The notes beneath the pieces were generated by a model, which was not told the origin of the DNA, ran no database searches, and saw only the letters and a list, made by a program, of their open reading frames with translations. From JANXYW01 sp031400455 (GTDB lineage Bacteria; Chloroflexota; Dehalococcoidia; DSTF01; JACRBR01), in the NCBI GenBank assembly GCA_031400455.1, contig JANNPX010000034.1:40728-104727 (forward strand): a DNA stretch of 64,000 bases, written 5' to 3'. Below, one piece after another: positions 33,752 through 41,891 of this stretch (position 1 is the first letter of the stretch; every line of letters begins with the position of its first letter). The translations under genes were made by a program, and so were the position numbers.

Positions 33752-34840
33752 ATGGTCACTGCCACACGTCCGTTCGACTTGCCGGCATCGGCTCACGCGA
33801 AGCTCGAGGCGCTCGTCGATCGCGTCGAGGCGAAGCCCGGCGACATGATCGACGTCAGCGAGTTCCAGGCGCTGCAGGAACGGCTGAATGTGCGGGACGT
33901 TATCGCCACGCTGCCGGAGGGGCTTACAGAAGAGGACTTCGCCGGCATCCTCAAGCTGGCGCTGTTGACGGAGTGCGCGACGGAGACGTACGGCGACGCG
34001 TTCGCCGAGCGTGCGGCCTGGTTCGATGTGCCGTGGCTGGCGCGCTTCAACGAGCGCGTCTGGGTGCCGGACGAGCTGACGCATCACACGCCGTACAAGT
34101 ACATCCTGATGAGCCTCGGGTTCGACGAGGCGGAGCTGGATCGCGAGATCAAGCGCACGCAGGAGACGGACTTCACGCATCGCGGGGGCGATACGCCCGT
34201 GCACGTGACGACGTTCGGCATCGTGCAGGAGTACCTGACGGACAACTGGCACGGGCTGATCGCGCGGCTGCTGAAGGATGCATCGCCCGAGGCGTCCTAC
34301 ATGGCGACGCGCATCAAGCGGCGCGAGACGCTGCACACGATGTGGTATCGCGACATGACGGCGCTCCAGGTCGAGGGCAATCCGCGGCTGATGCGAGGCG
34401 TCGCGGAGGCGCTGCTGAAGTTCGAGATGCCGGGCAACACGCTCGTGCCGGATCTGCAAGCGAAGGTCGGGCGGTGGATGCCGCTGATGGGCGCGGACTT
34501 CGAGCAGATCACGCGCGACATGGTGCGCATCATTCACGAGACGCTGAGCGACACGCGCATGGCGGGCGCGATGATCATCGAGATCGCGGCGGAGAAGGGG
34601 TACAAGATCGGACCGCTGTCGCCGCGCGTGGTGCAGACGGCGATCAACCGTCTCGGCGGCCCGGGATACGGGCTGCTGGGCGAAGCGCTGCTCGAGCGCG
34701 TCGGCCTGGCGTACGTATTCAAGGCGGAGCGTGGCCAGCAGGACAGCGCGTACGCGCCGTACACGGCGGCGTACGAGCGGGTGCGCGGCCTGCTGCGATC
34801 GTGGGTGGCGAAGCAGATCGACTTCAGGCTCGGCGGGTGA
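33752..34840 (+). CDS. Acyl-ACP desaturase-like ferritin-fold diiron protein
   Basis: The 362-residue helical protein matches the stearoyl-ACP desaturase / DesA family, which introduces a double bond using a diiron centre. Visible metal-site helices are TECATETYGDAF (about 73-85), VPDELTHHTPYKYILMSLG (DExxH, about 106-123) and, later, IKRRETLHTMWYRDM (ExxH). The family's normal EExRH is changed to DELTHH, so the exact ligands should be modelled. The C-terminal half (PDLQAKVGRWMPLM, LGGPGYGLLGEALLERVGLA) fits the family. ATG 33752 is chosen after TAGGGATAGC; a longer frame runs through repeat DNA. Neighbours are unrelated. Confidence 0.78.
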   Translation: MVTATRPFDLPASAHAKLEALVDRVEAKPGDMIDVSEFQALQERLNVRDVIATLPEGLTEEDFAGILKLALLTECATETYGDAFAERAAWFDVPWLARFNERVWVPDELTHHTPYKYILMSLGFDEAELDREIKRTQETDFTHRGGDTPVHVTTFGIVQEYLTDNWHGLIARLLKDASPEASYMATRIKRRETLHTMWYRDMTALQVEGNPRLMRGVAEALLKFEMPGNTLVPDLQAKVGRWMPLMGADFEQITRDMVRIIHETLSDTRMAGAMIIEIAAEKGYKIGPLSPRVVQTAINRLGGPGYGLLGEALLERVGLAYVFKAERGQQDSAYAPYTAAYERVRGLLRSWVAKQIDFRLGG

Positions 34841-34881
34841 GCGCGCTCACGGATCGCCGCCAGCACGGGTATAGTTCAGAC

Positions 34882-35187
34882 ATGACGCCCACGCGATTGA
34901 CCCAGGTACGGCCCGAAGTTCTGGCGGAGTTCTGCCGCCTTCACCACATCAGCAAGCTATCGCTGTTCGGCTCCGTGCTGCGCCCCGATTTCCGCGACGA
35001 TAGCGATGTCGACGTGCTCGTCGAGTTCGAGCCGGGCGAGACGCCGGGGCTCGCGTTCTTTGACATCGAGACCGCCCTCTCCGACCTCTTTGAACGGCGC
35101 GTCGATCTGAATACCCCACAATTCCTCAGTCCGCGCATTCGGGCTCGCGTGCAGGCCGAGGCGGAGGTCCTGGTTGGCGGGGCGTGA
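34882..35187 (+). CDS. mntA: MNT-domain nucleotidyltransferase (antitoxin MntA-like)
   Basis: This 101-residue minimal nucleotidyltransferase has the signature ISKLSLFGSVLRPDFRDDSD and VDVLVEFEPG (GSxxR...SDxDxxV), with the metal-binding aspartates in DSDVDV. In MntA/HepT systems the antitoxin AMPylates its HEPN toxin partner. It overlaps the HEPN gene by 14 bases, giving tight coupling. ATG 34882 has the usual start; no strong Shine-Dalgarno is visible, but it lies about 40 bases after the desaturase stop. Role in phage defence or stress response is inferred from the family. Confidence 0.88.
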   Translation: MTPTRLTQVRPEVLAEFCRLHHISKLSLFGSVLRPDFRDDSDVDVLVEFEPGETPGLAFFDIETALSDLFERRVDLNTPQFLSPRIRARVQAEAEVLVGGA

Positions 35188-35518
35188 CGACGACCGTCTG
35201 GCGCACATGCTGGCCGCGGCGCGGCGAGCAGTCTCGCTGACAGCGGATCGTAGCCGCAGCGACCTCGATGACAGCGATGTGCTCGCGCTAGCCCTCACGC
35301 ACTTGCTCGAAATCCTCGGGGAGGCCGCGAAGGGCGTGTCCGCCGAAACGAAGGCGCGCCATCCCGACTTGCCGTGGTCTCAAATGGCGGCAACGCGCGA
35401 CCGGCTCATTCACGGTTACTTCAGCGTGGACCTCGACATCGTCTGGCAGATAGCGCGGCACGACCTGCCGCCCGTGGTTGCTGTGCTCGAAGCGCTCGCG
35501 CCGTCCGATGATGCGTAA
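35174..35518 (+). CDS. hepT: HEPN domain RNase toxin (HepT-like, DUF86)
   Basis: The 114-residue helical protein has the HEPN catalytic motif RDRLIHGY, an exact R-x4-H-x-Y as in HepT toxins (the Tyr is the AMPylation site by MntA). Preceding LEILGEAAKGVSAETKARHP is the usual HepT segment. The TTG at 35174 with GGAGGT upstream gives GRDDDRLAHMLAAARRAV, matching the family start. It overlaps mntA by 14 bases. With mntA it forms a type VII toxin-antitoxin module. Confidence 0.9.
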   Translation: MAGRDDDRLAHMLAAARRAVSLTADRSRSDLDDSDVLALALTHLLEILGEAAKGVSAETKARHPDLPWSQMAATRDRLIHGYFSVDLDIVWQIARHDLPPVVAVLEALAPSDDA

Positions 35519-35538
35519 CGACCGGGAGCTGAGGCATC

Positions 35539-35880
35539 ATGAGTTCGACTAACGGCGGCAACCGGCGGTGGAAGAAGCACGAGCAGAGCATCGCGGATGC
35601 GCTCAGCACGGCGCTGACCGCGAACGCTGGGGTGCGCCGGAGCGATCTCGAGGCGGAGCAGTACGGCATCGAAGTGAAGACGATGAAGGCCATCCCGGTC
35701 CGCGTGCGCAAGGCGCTGGAGCAGAGCGTCGAGGCGTGCGAGAAGTCGAGCAAGGTGCCTGTCGTCGTGCTGAACGAGCCGCGCGTCGGCAAGAAGCCGT
35801 TGCGGCTCGTCGTAATGCGCTTCGAGGACTGGCAGGCGAACAACGCGCCGCGCGGCACGGGCGCCGGCGATGAGGGCTAA
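35539..35880 (+). CDS. Small nuclease-like (restriction-endonuclease-fold) protein
   Basis: This 113-residue protein has an N-terminal WKKHEQSIADAL segment, then AEQYGIEVKTMKAIPVRVRK, with E..VK as the ExK-type core of PD-(D/E)xK nucleases, followed by QSVEACEKSSKVPVVVLNEP and LRLVVMRFEDWQ. It resembles small Holliday-junction-resolvase-like or phage HNH-independent nucleases, but the first acidic residue (DLEAEQYG) is at a modest match. It lies 20 bases after the HEPN gene, with GGGAG and TGAGG before ATG 35539. It may be part of the defence group or independent. Function is not proven. Confidence 0.65.
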   Translation: MSSTNGGNRRWKKHEQSIADALSTALTANAGVRRSDLEAEQYGIEVKTMKAIPVRVRKALEQSVEACEKSSKVPVVVLNEPRVGKKPLRLVVMRFEDWQANNAPRGTGAGDEG

Positions 35881-36006
35881 GTCCCCGCCAATGCCCCAAC
35901 ACCCTCGGCCTGTGCTTCATGATGCGGGTCCCGCGGCGTAAATCGGTACTATCTCGCGCGAAATCGGGGTTTGCGTTGACGGTTCTCCGGCAGCCGGACC
36001 CCGATC

Positions 36007-38922
36007 ATGTCCCCTGTGGAATCTTACGTAGCCCCTGCAGTTCCGCCTTCGCGTGACGGGGTCGTCCGTGGCGCGCCGCATTCGCGGCAGACGCCGGCGC
36101 AAGCGGAGGCCATCCTGCGGGCCATCCCCGACATGATGTTTCGCATGACCCGAGAGGGCGTCTACCTCGACTTCAAGGCCGAGCGTGAAGCGGAATTATA
36201 CGTCCCAGCAGACCAGATTGTTGGCCACAGAGTAGACGAACTCCTGCCGACTGATCTAAGTACGACCATCCTCGAACTCATCGGGGAAGTGCTCGATTCC
36301 GGTGAATTGCGCACGATGGAGTACGAACTTGAGAAGCAAGCGGGACTCCGCTCGTACGAAACGCGCATCAGCGTGAGCGGTCCGGACGAGGTTGTGGCGA
36401 TCGTGCGCGACGTGACGGATGCGAAGCTTGCGCAACGCGAACTACGCCAGACGGCGGAGCGGCTGAAGACGGTCTTGGGCAACCTTCCGGTTGTGCTGTT
36501 CGCGCTCGATGTGGACGGCCGCTTCACGCTGTCTGAAGGCAAGGGTCTAGAGAATCTTGGGATCTTGCCCGGTGACATGCTTGGGAAGTCGGCGCTTGAA
36601 GCGTATGCCGATGCGCCCGACATCATCGCCTCGTTTCGCCGTGCGCTCGCGGGCGAAGAGTTCATGACATCGCGTGACTACAACGGTCGCTCGCTAGAGA
36701 CACGCTACGCCCCCCTGCGCGACGAGGGCGGCGCGCTGACGGGAACAATCGGCGTCACCGTCGACGTCACCGAGCAAGTTCTCGCGGAGCGGGCGCTCGT
36801 GGCGAGTGAGTCGCGCTTTCGCCTCCTGATGGAGCACTCGAACGATGTGCTCTGCGAATTGCGCGATGGTCGCTTCACGTATCTTTCGCCGAACTGCCTG
36901 GAACTCTCCGGCAAGCCGCCGGAGTATTACATCGGGCGCACACCCGGCGAACTCGCGCACCCAAGCGATCTTCCTAAACTGGCGTCGATTCTTGCGCCCG
37001 GATGGACCGGGCATATCAGCGCGACGTTCCGGGTCAGGCACGCCGATGGAGACTGGCGCTGGCGGGAGGTGAGCGGAGTACGCATCATCGAAGACGGCTG
37101 TCCTCGCGCCGTGGTCGTGATGCGCGACATCGACGCTCGCGTGAAAGCGGAGGAGGCGGCGCGCTCTCTCGAGCAGAAGTATCAGAGGCTCGTGGACAAT
37201 GCGCAGGACAGCGTATACACGCACGACGTCGACGGAAACTTTACAAGCGTCAATCCGATGTCGAGTGTTCTGTACGGATATACACGGGACGAGTTCTTGA
37301 GTATGAACATCTCCCAGCTGCTCGATTCGGAGTATCTTCCACTCGCGATCGCGGAGATGCAGAAAGCTCTGGGCGGACAATCCGTCGCGACGCCCCTGGA
37401 GTTCCTGACGTACAGAAAGGACGGCTCTCCGCTCTGGGTGGAGGTCGTGGCGTCACCCATTCTGGACGATGGCGCCATGATCGGCTTCCAAGGGATCTCG
37501 CGCGACGTCACGGAACGAAAGCGGGCGGAGCAGGCACTCGTGAAGAGCGAGGAGAGGCTTCGAGAAGTGGTGCAGGGCGCGCAGGACGTCATCTACACGA
37601 CCGATCTCGCGGGCCTGATCCTATCGGTCAATCCGGCGATCGAGCGCGTCCTGGGATACACCCCCGCGGAAGTGATAGGCCTCACGACACGCGATCTGGT
37701 CCACGAGAGTCAGTTGGAGGCCCTCGCGGAAAACTATGCCGAGTGGCGCCGCAGCGGAAAAATGGAAGGGAACGGAGAGTGGCTGGTCCGCGCGAAGGAT
37801 GGTTCCCCGGTCTGGATCGAGACGGCGGCAACCGCCTTGAAGGAGGACGGACAGCCGGTCGGACTGCTTGTGATCGGACGCGACGTCACGGAACGAAAGC
37901 AAGCAGAGGAGCGCGTTCAGTTTCAGGCTCAGCTTCTGGATCTGGTTAGCCAGGCCGTCATCGTGACGGACCTACAAGGGAAGCTCACGTTCCTGAACGG
38001 ATTCGCCGAAGGCCTATTTGGGTGGACGGCCGAGCAAGCGCTCGGGCGCCAATTGAGCGAGCTAGCACATCCGATCCATCGATCCCGTGCGATCGCCCTG
38101 ACAGAGCGCATCGCGCGCGGCGAACAGTGGACAGGGGAAATCACGACGACGCGCCGAAGCGGCGAGATGTTTCCCGCGCTTGTCTCCGCCGCGCCGATCT
38201 TCGACACCGCAGGACAACGCTCCGGTGGTGTCTGCGTGATCGCCGACATTAGCGAGCTCCGGCGCACCGAACGCGAGATGCACCATGCCGAAGAACGCGC
38301 GGCGGTGCACAGCGAGCGCGCGCGTATCGCGCAGGAACTGCACGATAGCGTTGCACAGTACTTCTTCGGCATCGGTATCGCGGCAAAGGACATACTGGAG
38401 CGAAAGCCAGTGCGACCGGCGATGCTACAGCGGCGACTCACAGATATCCGCAAACTCTCCACACAAGGTGGGCACGAGGTCCGCAATGCGGTCTACGCGC
38501 TTTCTTCGACCGAACCGTCGGACGGGCTCGACGTTTCCCTCACGCGCCTGTGCGCAACGTTCGAAGAGGTCGCCGGCGTGACCGTGCAGTATCGAAACGA
38601 CCTCGCGATGGCGCTCACTCCGCCGATCGCGAGGGAGTTGTACTCGGCGGCGCGCGAGGCGCTCTATAACGTTCGCAAACACGCGTCGGCGTCGACGATC
38701 TCCATCCGTCTCGTCGGGGATGCCGACCGTACGACACTGGAGGTTTCGGATGATGGGATCGGGACCGCCCTGGCGGTCAACGACGCAATCGCGGCTGGCG
38801 GCGGATTCGGCCTACGCAGTATGAGCGAGCGCTTCGCACTGCTGGGCGGACGAGTTGAGGTGATCGACGGCGAGCATGCCGGCGTCACCGTCTGCTGCAC
38901 GTTGCCACGGGCGGCGGCATGA
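36007..38922 (+). CDS. Six-PAS soluble sensor histidine kinase (NarL-type)
   Basis: The 971-residue protein has no membrane helix and about six consecutive PAS domains (starting near residues 35, 145, 275, 390, 515 and 640), each ending in the DVTER/DVTEQ-type PAC signature (e.g. GISRDVTERKRAEQAL at about 500). A HisKA_3 helix with phosphoacceptor His near 779 (ARIAQELHDSVAQYFFG) precedes a HATPase domain (N box EALYNVRKHASAS near 885; G box GGGFGLRSMSERF). PAS domains can bind redox cofactors or ligands; which here is unknown. It overlaps the response regulator gene by 4 bases. The start ATG 36007 lacks a strong ribosome-binding site. Confidence 0.92.
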   Translation: MSPVESYVAPAVPPSRDGVVRGAPHSRQTPAQAEAILRAIPDMMFRMTREGVYLDFKAEREAELYVPADQIVGHRVDELLPTDLSTTILELIGEVLDSGELRTMEYELEKQAGLRSYETRISVSGPDEVVAIVRDVTDAKLAQRELRQTAERLKTVLGNLPVVLFALDVDGRFTLSEGKGLENLGILPGDMLGKSALEAYADAPDIIASFRRALAGEEFMTSRDYNGRSLETRYAPLRDEGGALTGTIGVTVDVTEQVLAERALVASESRFRLLMEHSNDVLCELRDGRFTYLSPNCLELSGKPPEYYIGRTPGELAHPSDLPKLASILAPGWTGHISATFRVRHADGDWRWREVSGVRIIEDGCPRAVVVMRDIDARVKAEEAARSLEQKYQRLVDNAQDSVYTHDVDGNFTSVNPMSSVLYGYTRDEFLSMNISQLLDSEYLPLAIAEMQKALGGQSVATPLEFLTYRKDGSPLWVEVVASPILDDGAMIGFQGISRDVTERKRAEQALVKSEERLREVVQGAQDVIYTTDLAGLILSVNPAIERVLGYTPAEVIGLTTRDLVHESQLEALAENYAEWRRSGKMEGNGEWLVRAKDGSPVWIETAATALKEDGQPVGLLVIGRDVTERKQAEERVQFQAQLLDLVSQAVIVTDLQGKLTFLNGFAEGLFGWTAEQALGRQLSELAHPIHRSRAIALTERIARGEQWTGEITTTRRSGEMFPALVSAAPIFDTAGQRSGGVCVIADISELRRTEREMHHAEERAAVHSERARIAQELHDSVAQYFFGIGIAAKDILERKPVRPAMLQRRLTDIRKLSTQGGHEVRNAVYALSSTEPSDGLDVSLTRLCATFEEVAGVTVQYRNDLAMALTPPIARELYSAAREALYNVRKHASASTISIRLVGDADRTTLEVSDDGIGTALAVNDAIAAGGGFGLRSMSERFALLGGRVEVIDGEHAGVTVCCTLPRAAA

Positions 38923-39557
38923 TGTGCAAGGGACTGCGCGTCTTCATCATCGACGACCATCCTGTGGTGCGGGCGGGCCTGCGCGAACTGCTGAAGCAGT
39001 CGCTGGAGATGTCCGTCGTCGGCGATGCGGAGAACGGCAATGCGGAGACGCTGGCACGCCTTCGAGAGAGCGCACCGAACGTCGCTATCGTCGATATCAA
39101 GCTCAAGGAAGGCAACGGGCTCGATGTGTGCCGCGAGATTAAGAGAACACAGCCCGGTGTCGGCGTGATCCTGCTGAGCGCATTCTGGGACGATGCCCTG
39201 GTTCGCCAGGCGCTTGACGCCGGCGCGGATGGGTACCTGCTCAAGGATGCGGAGCACTTTGACCTCGCGAAGGGTGTCGCAAGCGTGGCGCGCGGCGAGC
39301 CGTTCTTCGATCCGGCGATCGCGGCTGCGGTCGGTCGGCAAGCGCGAGGGCTCGGCGAGTCCGAACGCCAGTTCACGCTGGACGACACGCACATCCTGCA
39401 ACTCGTAGCGAGTGGACTGACGAACAAGGCGATCGGCGCATCGCTCTTCCTCAGCCATCACACCGTAAGGGATCGCCTCAGCGCGATCATGGCGTCGCTC
39501 GGGGCGCGGAATCGCGCGGAAGCCGCGCAGATCGCCACGAAACGCGGCCTCATCTAG
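38919..39557 (+). CDS. NarL/LuxR-family response regulator
   Basis: The 212-residue partner of the PAS kinase has a receiver domain (FIIDDHPVVRAGLRELLK, phosphoacceptor Asp59 in VAIVDIKLKEG, Lys in LLKDAEHF) and a C-terminal LuxR helix-turn-helix (DTHILQLVASGLTNKAIGAS, LFLSHHTVRDRLSAIMASLG). The HTH is slightly divergent (no LTxRE start). Overlap ATGA with the kinase shows translational coupling. Target genes are unknown; the TasA-like operon lies next downstream, about 190 bases away, and could be a target (inference). Confidence 0.93.
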   Translation: MMCKGLRVFIIDDHPVVRAGLRELLKQSLEMSVVGDAENGNAETLARLRESAPNVAIVDIKLKEGNGLDVCREIKRTQPGVGVILLSAFWDDALVRQALDAGADGYLLKDAEHFDLAKGVASVARGEPFFDPAIAAAVGRQARGLGESERQFTLDDTHILQLVASGLTNKAIGASLFLSHHTVRDRLSAIMASLGARNRAEAAQIATKRGLI

Positions 39558-39743
39558 CTACGACCGCTGATCCCGACTAATCAGTCGGACAAACGTCGCC
39601 CGAAACGAGCGACATTCGTGGCCAGCGCTGCGGATATCCGTCCGCCCAGTCTCGCGGACATCCCGCCGATTACTTCCCTAGTAGAGGTGTTCGTCGACCT
39701 CCTCCGTGCAGGGGGGCGAACCCTGATTCTGAGGGGGAATCCG

Positions 39744-40313
39744 ATGTTGAACCGCATACTTATCGTGGCCGTAGGGCTTGCCGTGGTTGGAGGCGTCGTC
39801 GGCTCGCGAGGCCTCGCCGTATTCACATCGACGGCCAGCGTCGGGTCGAACACGTTCACCACCGGTACCGTGAGCCTGACGACGTCGCCGACGACGGCAC
39901 TCGTCACGTTCAGCGGCATGGCGCCGGGCGACCAGGTCACGGCTCCGATCACCGTCACAAACGCCGGCTCGCTGGCGCTCCGGTACGCGATCACCAGCAC
40001 CACCACCGAGAACGTGCTGGCGACGCAGCTCGCACTGACGATCAAGTCGGGCGTCACAACGTGTACGAACGCCGCGTACGCGGCTACCGGTACCGTGCTC
40101 TACAACGCCGCGGCGCTGGGCAACACGACGCCAATCAACGTCATCGGCGATCCCGCACAGGGCAGTCAGACCGGCGACCGTGCGCTGGCGAGCGGAAGCG
40201 AGACACTGTGCTTCAACGTCAGCCTGCCGCTGGCTACGGGCAATACGTTCCAGGGGCTGACCAGCACCGCGACGTTCAGCTTCCAGGGCGAGCAGACGCA
40301 GAGCAACCCGTAG
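39744..40313 (+). CDS. TasA/camelysin-like secreted protein (SipW-cognate signal)
   Basis: The 189-residue protein has a hydrophobic signal helix (ILIVAVGLAVVGGVVG) followed by AVFTSTASVGSNTFTTGTV, the SipW-type signal site found in TasA/CalY proteins. The mature part is a beta-sandwich with FSGMAPGDQVTAPITVTNAG, typical of this amyloid/fibre family. It starts the operon with a SipW-like signal peptidase and a fibronectin-like protein carrying the same motif. TasA-like proteins make matrix or surface fibres in Bacillus; this homologue may be a cell-surface fibre subunit. ATG 39744 follows GAGGGGG. No signs of broken frame. Confidence 0.8.
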   Translation: MLNRILIVAVGLAVVGGVVGSRGLAVFTSTASVGSNTFTTGTVSLTTSPTTALVTFSGMAPGDQVTAPITVTNAGSLALRYAITSTTTENVLATQLALTIKSGVTTCTNAAYAATGTVLYNAAALGNTTPINVIGDPAQGSQTGDRALASGSETLCFNVSLPLATGNTFQGLTSTATFSFQGEQTQSNP

Positions 40314-40335
40314 CGACGAACAGTTGAGGCGGCAT

Positions 40336-40929
40336 ATGGACGCGCAGGATGGCGGTTTGAGCTTGATACCAAGGGGCAGCGCGCGCGGCGGACTCCACTC
40401 CGTCGCGCTGCGCGCGCTGCGACTCTCCGTCCGGGCCGCGAGCGTGGTGATTGGGAGCGTCGTCACGTGCGCGCTGCTTGCGATCACGCTGCCGGCCTTC
40501 GCCGGCTTCCACAATCTCACGGTGATGGGCGGCAGCATGGGCAGCGCGCTGCCCACCGGCAGCGTGGCGGTCACGCGCACGATCGACTTCCGTGACGTAC
40601 ATGTCGGCGACGTCATCGCCTACCAGCGACCCGGCGCGAGCATTCCGGTGGTACACCGCGTCGTCGAGATCCGCGAAGTCGACGGCGTGCGTGCCGCGAT
40701 CACGCGCGGCGATGCTAACCCGCAGGACGACCCCGAAACACTGGCGCTCGAAGGGCGCGGCGACCGTGTCGTCTACCACGTGCCGTGGGCGGGGTATGCG
40801 CTCGTGTTCGTGCGCTCGCCGGGCGGCATCGTGGCGCTGACGGTCCTCGCCGTTGCCGCATGGCTTTTCCGCGACCGCAAGCGCGCTCGAAGGACCGAGG
40901 CTCATGCGACGCCAAGCTTGGTCATCTAG
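40336..40929 (+). CDS. sipW: SipW-type signal peptidase I
   Basis: The 197-residue membrane protease has a first helix (about 32-55), catalytic Ser67 in VMGGSMGSALPTGS, and a His (107) in VVHRVVEI where bacterial-type enzymes have Lys, so it is of the ER/archaeal/SipW class. RGDANPQDDPE is the conserved GD-N box, and a second helix (GGIVALTVLAVAAWLF) ends it. In Bacillus, SipW processes TasA. Here it lies between two proteins with the same SxASVGSN signal site, so these are its likely substrates. ATG 40336 follows TTGAGG. It overlaps the next gene by 26 bases. Confidence 0.87.
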   Translation: MDAQDGGLSLIPRGSARGGLHSVALRALRLSVRAASVVIGSVVTCALLAITLPAFAGFHNLTVMGGSMGSALPTGSVAVTRTIDFRDVHVGDVIAYQRPGASIPVVHRVVEIREVDGVRAAITRGDANPQDDPETLALEGRGDRVVYHVPWAGYALVFVRSPGGIVALTVLAVAAWLFRDRKRARRTEAHATPSLVI

Positions 40930-41854
40930 CCGCCGCGTGCGGCTGGGGGCGGCTGCCGCGGCCGCCTGCGCGGCGGTCGTCGTGGGCGTCGAGGTGGCTC
41001 TTGCCGTATTCGGCAGCACGGCGTCTGTCGGGAGCAACGCGTTCACCACGACGAGCGTGGCCGCGCCGACGAGTCCGGGTGCGACCGGCGGCACGAACAT
41101 CGTGCTGACGTGGACGGCCACGACGAGCACGTTCGCCACCGGCTACAACGTGCTGCGTTCCTCGACCAACGGCGGCCCCTACTCGCAACTCGCACAGGTG
41201 ACGCCGCGCACGACCGTCACGTATACCGACAGCGCGAGCGCCGGCACCTACTACTACGTGCTCCAGTCCTACTTCCAGAATTGGGTCAGCGTCAACTCGG
41301 CGCAGGTCACGGCCGGCGTCTCGACCAACACGGGGCTGCTCAACTGTTCGGCGAATGCGGCTGTCACGACGAGCGCCGGTGACAACAACGGCTTCGCGCT
41401 GAACCCCGGCAACGCGTGCGCCAACGATGGTGCATACGCGGAGGACGTGGACAGCGGCACGGGGACGAGCACGACCTGCACGAACACGGGCAAGGACAAG
41501 CATCTCTACTACGACTACGGGATCAGCGTGCCGGCGAGTTCCGTGATCAACGGCTTCGAGGTGCGGCTCGACGGCTTCGCTGACTCGACGACCGGATCGC
41601 CGCGCTACTGCGTCGAACTGTCGTGGAACGGCGGCACGACCTGGACGACGGCCAAGACGATGGCGTCGAATCTCACGACGTCGGAGGCCACCTACACACT
41701 CGGAACATCGGTCGACAACTGGGGCCGCTCGTGGGCTGTGTCCGAGCTGACGAACGCAAACTTCCGCGTCCGCATCACCAGCCGCGCCAGCAACGTTTCG
41801 CGCGACTTCCGCCTGGAGTGGGCGGCCGTCCGCGTCACGTACACGCCGCCGTAG
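40904..41854 (+). CDS. Fibronectin-like secreted protein with SipW-type signal
   Basis: The 316-residue protein has a basic start, signal helix (LGAAAAAACAAVVVGVEVAL), then AVFGSTASVGSNAFTTTSV, nearly the same as the TasA-like protein's site. A fibronectin type III-like domain follows (about 55-130; IVLTWTATTSTFATGYNVLR), then a beta-rich C-terminal domain with three or four cysteines (CSANAAVTT, CANDGAYAED, CTNTGKDKH, YCVELSWNGG) that I do not recognise. It overlaps sipW, so it is the third gene of the operon. Likely a surface adhesion or fibre-associated protein. Confidence 0.78.
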   Translation: MRRQAWSSSRRVRLGAAAAAACAAVVVGVEVALAVFGSTASVGSNAFTTTSVAAPTSPGATGGTNIVLTWTATTSTFATGYNVLRSSTNGGPYSQLAQVTPRTTVTYTDSASAGTYYYVLQSYFQNWVSVNSAQVTAGVSTNTGLLNCSANAAVTTSAGDNNGFALNPGNACANDGAYAEDVDSGTGTSTTCTNTGKDKHLYYDYGISVPASSVINGFEVRLDGFADSTTGSPRYCVELSWNGGTTWTTAKTMASNLTTSEATYTLGTSVDNWGRSWAVSELTNANFRVRITSRASNVSRDFRLEWAAVRVTYTPP

Positions 41855-41891
41855 CTCCTACGTCGCCCGGCCGCGGTCTATACTCTTGCCG

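Noticed and set aside
39558..39743. A riboswitch in the leader of the TasA-like operon.
   Set aside because: A CCGACT-AATC-AGTCGG hairpin is present but no conserved pattern of a known riboswitch could be matched.
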